NCBI GenBank assembly: GCA_023390215.1
Contig: JAEWDG010000169.1
Location: 1 to 9,889, forward strand
Reading direction: 5' to 3'
Origin: Bacteroidota bacterium
GTDB taxonomy: Bacteria > Bacteroidota > Bacteroidia > Chitinophagales > Chitinophagaceae
DNA length: 9,889 nucleotides
Shown here: one piece after another, positions 5,138 through 9,889 of the stretch
Position numbering within the stretch: the first letter of the stretch is position 1
How the letters are laid out: each line of letters begins with the position of its first letter
Notes under the pieces: model-generated
Told to the model about the DNA's origin: nothing
What the model saw: the letters and a program-made list of their open reading frames with translations, nothing else
Databases searched by the model: none
Position numbers and translations under genes: made by a program

Positions 5138-7720
5138 ATGATTATCAGACCAAAACATTTCCTGCTTATGGGATTGTATCTGGGTTTTGCTTCGCCTTCG
5201 GTATTTGCCCAGGTGCCGCAACGTACGGATACGCTTCCCGCCCGGGACAGTTTAGTAGAGATCTTGAGAGACAATTTGCAGGATAATATCCCTGTTATTT
5301 CTCTGGATGAAAGCGACGGAGAAGATGGAAGCGCTCAGAACGTTTCCTCACAGCTTGCAGCCGGACGCGACCCCTTTTTAAATGCTGCAACTTTTAAATT
5401 CAGCGCTGTTCGTTTCCGTATTCGCGGTTACGATGCTGACCAGTTCGGAACCTATATCAATGGTGCTCCCATGGAGAATCTTGATAACGGATTTACCCCT
5501 TATGGTCAATGGGGCGGATTGAATGATGTATTCCGTAACCGGGAAACTATCATGGGGCTGAGCTCCTCAACCTTCGCCTATGGCGGAATTGGTGGTGTAA
5601 CATCTTTCGATACCCGGGCTTCCCATCAGCGTAAGCAAACCACATTGAATTATGCTGTGTCAAACCGTAATTATGTACACCGCCTGATGGTAACACACTC
5701 AACAGGTTTGAACATGAAGGGTTGGGCATTTTCATTTTCCGGTTCACGCCGCTGGGCCGATGAAGGTTTCACAGATGGAACTTTCTACGACGGATGGTCC
5801 TTCTTTGCTGCAGTTGATAAAAGAATAAGCGACAAGCAATTATTATCTCTTGTGGTTTTTGGTACGCCTACAAAAAATGGCCGTCAGGGCGCTTCCGTTC
5901 AGGAAATGCGCGATCTGGCCGGCTCTAACTATTATAATCCTTACTGGGGTTATCAGAATGGAAGAAAGCGTAACGCCAGCATTGCGAAATCTTTCCAGCC
6001 CGTAGCTATCCTTACACACGACTGGAAACTGAATGATAGAACTTCACTGGTTACCGCAGGTTCAGTGACTTACGGAAAAAGAAGTACGACCGGGCTCGAC
6101 TGGTATAACACAGCCGACCCACGTCCTGATTATTACCGTTATTTACCCAGCTATCAGCTTGATCCGGCTTATGCGGAACAGCTTAGCCAGGAGTTAATGA
6201 ATGATGTGAACAAACGCCAGATCAACTGGGACGCATTATATCAAACCAATTATGGTTCTTACGAGACGATCAATAATGTAGACGGCGTTCCCGGTAAAAC
6301 AGTTTCGGGTCTGCGTTCACGTTATATCGTTGAGGACCGTATTGTTAACATGCGTAAGTTCAGCTTTAACAGTACCATCAACTCTACAGTTAGTAACCAT
6401 GTTATTCTGACCGGCGGGTTAACTTACCAGGCTCAGAACAATAATTATTATAAAGAAGTGGATGATCTTTTGGGTGGAGATTTTTACGTGGATATTAACC
6501 AGTTTGCCGAAAGAGATTTTCCTACAAATCTTTCCGCGGTTCAGAACGATGTAAATCATCCAAACCGAATCCTTCACGAAGGAGATAAATTTGGCTATAA
6601 CTATGATCTCAATATTAAGCGCGGTTCAGTGTGGGCACAGGCACACCTGAAATTCACGAGAATGGATGCGTTTATTTCTACTGAGCACAGCTATACCAGT
6701 TTATTCCGTTATGGAAATGTACGCACCGGACTGTTTCCTGAAAATTCATACGGAAAATCAAAGACCTATAGTTTTTACAATTCAGGAGTTAAAGGAGGGT
6801 TGACTTATAAACTTAACGGACGCAACTATATTTTTGGTCGCGGAAGTTATGAATCTCGTGCGCCATTCTTTGAAAACGCGTTCATTGCTCCACGTACCCG
6901 TGATTTCGTTCAGGATAACCTGAAATCAGAAGATGTATTGTCTACGGAAGCGGGTTATGCGATGAATTCGCCAAAACTGAAACTCAGATTAACCGGATAC
7001 TATACCGAGATCAAGAACAGTTTGAATGTGCTTACCTTCTACCATGATGAGTACCGCAATTTTGTAAACTATGCGATCAGCAATATCGGCAGAGTTCACA
7101 TGGGTCTTGAATTCGGCGGTGAGGCGAAAGTTTATAAAGGTCTTAGTGTAAATGCAGCTGCGGCGATTGGCAGATATTATTATAATACACGTCAGCTCGC
7201 TACTGTAACCGTTGATAACAGCGCGGAAGTGGTTTCTAAAGATCAGGTCGTTTATTCAAAGAATTTTTACGTTCCTACTCCGCAGAATGCCTATACAATC
7301 GGATTGGACTATCGTTCGCCTAAATTCTGGTTTGTCAATGTGAACTTTAATTATTTCGACAGGATGTACCTGGATTTCAACCCGCTTCGTCGTACAGCCA
7401 ATGCTGTGAGTGGCCTGGAAGAAGGTTCACCTGCATGGCATGATGTAGTTGACCAGGTTAAACTGGACGATCAGTTTACGCTCGATGCATTTGCAGGTTA
7501 TTCATGGATGATGAACCGCAGGTTTAAATCACTGAAGAAAAGAACTTATCTTCTGTTCAACCTCGGCGTGAATAACATCCTCAATAACACAAATATTGTT
7601 TCGGGTGGATTTGAACAATTACGTTTTGATTTCGCTGAAAAGAATATCAATAAATTCCCTGACAAGCGTTTCTTCGCGTATGGAACAAATTTCTTCGCGA
7701 GCATAGGCATCAGATTTTAA
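5138..7720 (+). CDS. TonB-dependent outer-membrane receptor (short N-terminus, no carboxypeptidase-like domain)
   Basis: An 860-residue TonB-dependent receptor, a gated outer-membrane channel that imports a bound ligand with energy from TonB-ExbBD. Residues 1-24 are a signal peptide (GFASPSVFA, cut before Gln25). A linker of about 40 residues includes DNIPVISLDESDGED (49-63), probably the TonB-box region. The plug follows: SSQLAAGRDPFLNAATF (70-86), VRFRIRGYDADQFGTYINGA (91-110), then PMENLDNG (111-118) and FAYGGIGGVTSFDTR (146-160). The rest (about 170-860) is the 22-strand barrel, ending in GIRF with a terminal Phe. It lacks the carboxypeptidase-D-like domain that precedes the plug in SusC proteins, and no SusD gene follows. 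The next gene, 30 bases downstream with no terminator between, encodes a lipoprotein that is probably its surface partner. The ligand is unknown; a nucleic-acid fragment or other phosphoester is inferred from the neighbouring genes. Confidence 0.92.
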   Translation: MIIRPKHFLLMGLYLGFASPSVFAQVPQRTDTLPARDSLVEILRDNLQDNIPVISLDESDGEDGSAQNVSSQLAAGRDPFLNAATFKFSAVRFRIRGYDADQFGTYINGAPMENLDNGFTPYGQWGGLNDVFRNRETIMGLSSSTFAYGGIGGVTSFDTRASHQRKQTTLNYAVSNRNYVHRLMVTHSTGLNMKGWAFSFSGSRRWADEGFTDGTFYDGWSFFAAVDKRISDKQLLSLVVFGTPTKNGRQGASVQEMRDLAGSNYYNPYWGYQNGRKRNASIAKSFQPVAILTHDWKLNDRTSLVTAGSVTYGKRSTTGLDWYNTADPRPDYYRYLPSYQLDPAYAEQLSQELMNDVNKRQINWDALYQTNYGSYETINNVDGVPGKTVSGLRSRYIVEDRIVNMRKFSFNSTINSTVSNHVILTGGLTYQAQNNNYYKEVDDLLGGDFYVDINQFAERDFPTNLSAVQNDVNHPNRILHEGDKFGYNYDLNIKRGSVWAQAHLKFTRMDAFISTEHSYTSLFRYGNVRTGLFPENSYGKSKTYSFYNSGVKGGLTYKLNGRNYIFGRGSYESRAPFFENAFIAPRTRDFVQDNLKSEDVLSTEAGYAMNSPKLKLRLTGYYTEIKNSLNVLTFYHDEYRNFVNYAISNIGRVHMGLEFGGEAKVYKGLSVNAAAAIGRYYYNTRQLATVTVDNSAEVVSKDQVVYSKNFYVPTPQNAYTIGLDYRSPKFWFVNVNFNYFDRMYLDFNPLRRTANAVSGLEEGSPAWHDVVDQVKLDDQFTLDAFAGYSWMMNRRFKSLKKRTYLLFNLGVNNILNNTNIVSGGFEQLRFDFAEKNINKFPDKRFFAYGTNFFASIGIRF

Positions 7721-7750
7721 TTCAACAACAACTTATTTAAATAGAAAATC

Positions 7751-9109
7751 ATGAACAAGTTAGCCAGGTTATTCACCGTTGTATCGCTGATCGTGTCGGT
7801 TGGTACATTCACGGCTTGTAAGAAAACCTTCGACAACCCTCCTGCAGCATCGGATCCTGCGATGGTTGCAAACACCACCATCAAAAACCTTAAAGCGCTT
7901 CATACCGTTCCTGGAGCTTTTGACGTAATTACCGACAACCTCATCATTTCAGGCGTTGTTGTTGCCGATGATAAGAGCGGTAACCTTTACAAACAACTAT
8001 TTATCCAGGATGAAACCGGTGGAATACAGGTTCTTCTTGACGCGAACAGCCTTTATGGTACATATCCTGTTGGCCGCCGCATTTTTATTAAATGTAAAGA
8101 CCTTTGCATTTCAGATTATAATGGTATGATCGAACTCGGTGTGAAAGCTTATGTGGATGGAAGTCCTTCTGTTGAGGGAATTCCTTCAGGTCTGATCAGC
8201 CAGTACGTAGTAGGCGGATCTTTGAACAATCCTGTTGTACCTATAGTAGTAAATCAAAACGATTTGGGTACCGGAATGCAGGACAGATATCTGGGTAGTC
8301 TTATCCAGCTTAATAATTACGAATTTGCAGATACCACACTTACCTATGCTGACACATCAGCATATAAATCAACCGTAAACCGTGATATCAAAAACTGCGA
8401 TGGACAAACCATCATCGTGCGTAACAGTGCGTATGCAAATTTCGCAGGACGTAAACTTCCCGGAGGAAATGGAAGCATCGTAGCTGTTTACACAACTTTT
8501 GGAACAACCAAGCAATTGTTGCTTCGTTCAGCGGATGACGTTCATTTCACCGAACCGCGCTGTAATATTTTTGAAGAGTACTTCACTTCATTGACATCAG
8601 CAGATAACAACCTTGAATTTTCTTTTCCGGGTTGGACAAACATCGCAGCTAACTCCTCTGCGAAATGGAAAAACACCGTGTTTGGTTCTTCCGGCCGTGC
8701 TATTAAAGTAAGCGCATTCGGAACCAGCCTTACTCAGGATACAGCCTGGTTGATCACTCCGCAGTTGTCTTTACCTGCAGGTTCTACGCCTAAGCTAAGT
8801 TTCAGCACAGCTTACCAGTTCGCTGTTGGCCCAACAACGTTGCATGCTTATATATCTACCGATTATGTAGCGGGATCAGATCCTAATACGGCAACCTGGA
8901 CACAGCTCACTACCAATGCCAATATTCCGGGTAATACTGCAACCAATAACTCTTCAAGTTTTAGTACATTGACCTCAACCGGTCCACTGGATTTGACGGA
9001 TTATGCAGGCCAGAACGTGTATATCGCGTTCAAATATATGGGTGGCACTTCAGGCCCAACCCGTACCACTACTTTTGAAGTAGATGACATCAGGATCACT
9101 AAACAATAA
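7751..9109 (+). CDS. Lipoprotein with DUF5689 (OB-like) domain and C-terminal jelly-roll domain
   Basis: A 452-residue predicted lipoprotein. Residues 1-22 are a signal peptide ending in TFTA before Cys23, a slightly unusual lipobox with Phe at -3; the residues after the Cys (KKTFD) do not form an obvious acidic surface-export signal. Residues about 45-265 match my recollection of DUF5689 and read like an OB-fold: ISGVVVADD (66-74), LFIQDETGGIQVLLD (83-97), RRIFIKCKDL (109-118), closing with KQLLLRSADDVHF (254-266). Residues about 273-450 resemble choice-of-anchor J or DUF5017-type jelly rolls: EEYFTS (275-280), PGWTN (293-297), DTAWLITPQLSL (330-341) and a closing TFEVDDIRI (441-449). It is co-transcribed with the TonB receptor (30-base gap) and holds the position SusD has in glycan loci, so ligand capture for the receptor is the likely role. 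Nucleic-acid binding is inferred from the OB-like pattern and from the nearby EEP gene, and is unproven. Confidence 0.82.
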   Translation: MNKLARLFTVVSLIVSVGTFTACKKTFDNPPAASDPAMVANTTIKNLKALHTVPGAFDVITDNLIISGVVVADDKSGNLYKQLFIQDETGGIQVLLDANSLYGTYPVGRRIFIKCKDLCISDYNGMIELGVKAYVDGSPSVEGIPSGLISQYVVGGSLNNPVVPIVVNQNDLGTGMQDRYLGSLIQLNNYEFADTTLTYADTSAYKSTVNRDIKNCDGQTIIVRNSAYANFAGRKLPGGNGSIVAVYTTFGTTKQLLLRSADDVHFTEPRCNIFEEYFTSLTSADNNLEFSFPGWTNIAANSSAKWKNTVFGSSGRAIKVSAFGTSLTQDTAWLITPQLSLPAGSTPKLSFSTAYQFAVGPTTLHAYISTDYVAGSDPNTATWTQLTTNANIPGNTATNNSSSFSTLTSTGPLDLTDYAGQNVYIAFKYMGGTSGPTRTTTFEVDDIRITKQ

Positions 9110-9116
9110 TTTTAAT

Positions 9117-9151
9117 GAAGGGCTGTGCATTTAGTACAGCCCTTCTATTTT
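9117..9151 (+). terminator. Strong intrinsic terminator between the lipoprotein and LTD genes
   Basis: GAAGGGCTGT (9117-9126) pairs perfectly with ACAGCCCTTC (9136-9145). The stem extends inward by a G-T and a C-G pair to a five-base loop ATTTA, and TATTTT follows (9146-9151). It begins eight bases after the lipoprotein stop and ends only 14 bases before the next start codon. It should end most receptor-lipoprotein transcripts, with any read-through supplying the LTD gene. Confidence 0.85.
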
Positions 9152-9165
9152 GCTAAAAGCTGTTT

Positions 9166-9889
9166 ATGAAAAAAATTTTTACACTTTTATTTATACTGTT
9201 TTCCGCAACAGCCTTCTCCCAATCAACCACCTTAGTGATCAGCCAGGTGTACGGAGCCGGCGGGAACAACGGTGCAGTTTATAAGGCTGATTATGTGGAA
9301 CTGCATAATATTTCCGGAAGTGCCATTGATCTCACAGGTTATAGTATTCAGTATGCGTCTGCAACGGCCACAGGTAACTGGACAGGTGTTGCGCCTCTGC
9401 CAACTGCTTCAATTCCTGCAGGCGGATATTATCTGATCCAGATGTCGGCTGCTGGTGCGAATGGTGCTGATCTTCCAACGCCCGATTACCTTGCGAATCC
9501 AACAATTGCTATGGGTGCTAACAACGGACGCGTAGCGCTGGTGAATGATCTGAACCCCATCGCCGCATGCCCTGCCGGCGGTGTTGTAATCGACCTTGTA
9601 GGATTTGGTAGCTCTGCCTGTTTCGAAGGCTCTGGTGCCGTACCTGCATTAAGCACAACGCTTGCCGGTTTCAGAAATAATAATGGTTGTACAGATACAA
9701 ATGACAATGCCGCTGATTTTACAACGGGTGCCCCTGCTCCCCGTAACAGTGCGAGTCCGGTTTCTGCATGTGGTGTGATTAATCCTACACTTACTGCTAA
9801 TCCTGCTTCTTTGTCATTTGGTAATATCACCGTTGGTTCTTCATCTGCGTCTCAGTCATATTCATTGAGTGGTGCTAATCTTCAGGGTG
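9166..9889 (+). CDS. Secreted lamin-tail-domain (LTD) protein, 3' end cut by window edge
   Basis: The ATG at 9166 opens a frame that runs to the window end (241 codons). Residues 1-18 (MKKIFTLLFILFSATAFS) are a clean signal peptide cut before Gln19. Residues about 22-165 form a lamin-tail domain: LVISQVYGAGGNN (23-35), DYVELHNISGSAIDLTGYSI (42-61), IPAGGYYLIQ, and a closing TTGAPAPRNS. Four Cys residues in the second half of the domain may form disulfides outside the cell. From about residue 205 an Ig-like repeat begins (LTANPASLSFGNITVGSSS), of a kind often repeated in large surface or type IX-secreted Bacteroidota proteins. The catalytic part, further repeats and any C-terminal sorting domain would lie beyond the window. 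LTDs occur on extracellular nucleases such as ExeM and on other secreted enzymes, so a link to the EEP gene is plausible but unproven. No good promoter is seen in the 14 bases after the terminator. Confidence 0.85.
   Translation, partial: MKKIFTLLFILFSATAFSQSTTLVISQVYGAGGNNGAVYKADYVELHNISGSAIDLTGYSIQYASATATGNWTGVAPLPTASIPAGGYYLIQMSAAGANGADLPTPDYLANPTIAMGANNGRVALVNDLNPIAACPAGGVVIDLVGFGSSACFEGSGAVPALSTTLAGFRNNNGCTDTNDNAADFTTGAPAPRNSASPVSACGVINPTLTANPASLSFGNITVGSSSASQSYSLSGANLQG

Noticed and set aside
9486..9830. 114-codon minus-strand frame inside the LTD gene
   Set aside because: The plus-strand frame has a signal peptide and a clear lamin-tail domain; the antisense frame is Ala/Pro/Leu-rich as expected from reverse reading.

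Overview
The window looks like chromosomal DNA from a member of the Bacteroidota, most likely a Chitinophagaceae or Sphingobacteriia-type soil or water bacterium. Four things point there: Bacteroidota-type promoters (TTG/TTTG, a 19-base spacer, then TAnnTTTG); signal peptides that end just before a Gln; a PorT-type small outer-membrane barrel; and a TonB-dependent receptor followed by a DUF5689-type lipoprotein and a lamin-tail (LTD) secreted protein. No Shine-Dalgarno sequences stand out, as is usual for this phylum. The genus assignment is inference. No tRNA, rRNA, CRISPR array, insertion sequence or phage gene was seen.

Layout. Positions 1-1874 (minus strand) hold most of a FUSC/YccS-type inner-membrane protein, cut by the left edge. 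A 609-base non-coding stretch (1875-2483) follows. It contains a compact promoter/palindrome/terminator unit on the plus strand with no credible ORF (2042-2155), and then the promoter region of the next gene. Positions 2484-3107 encode a small beta-barrel outer-membrane protein with a TTG start. Positions 3180-3947 encode a PolB-like 3'-5' exonuclease. It converges on, and overlaps by 16 bases, an exported endonuclease/exonuclease/phosphatase (EEP) protein on the minus strand (3932-4999).

From the EEP gene's divergent promoter region, a plus-strand operon runs right: a TonB-dependent receptor (5138-7720), a DUF5689/jelly-roll lipoprotein (7751-9109), a strong intrinsic terminator (9117-9151), and an LTD secreted protein (9166 to the right edge, incomplete).

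How they may work together. The exported EEP enzyme, the receptor, the OB-like lipoprotein and the LTD protein look like one envelope-located module. Extracellular EEP nucleases with LTD domains (the ExeM type) and OB-fold partners are known, so the best working hypothesis is capture and breakdown of extracellular nucleic acid or another phosphoester, followed by TonB-powered import. The lipoprotein would take the place that SusD holds in glycan systems. The proteins are read directly from sequence; the joint function and the substrate are inference. The FUSC, barrel and PolB-like exonuclease genes show no clear link to this module.
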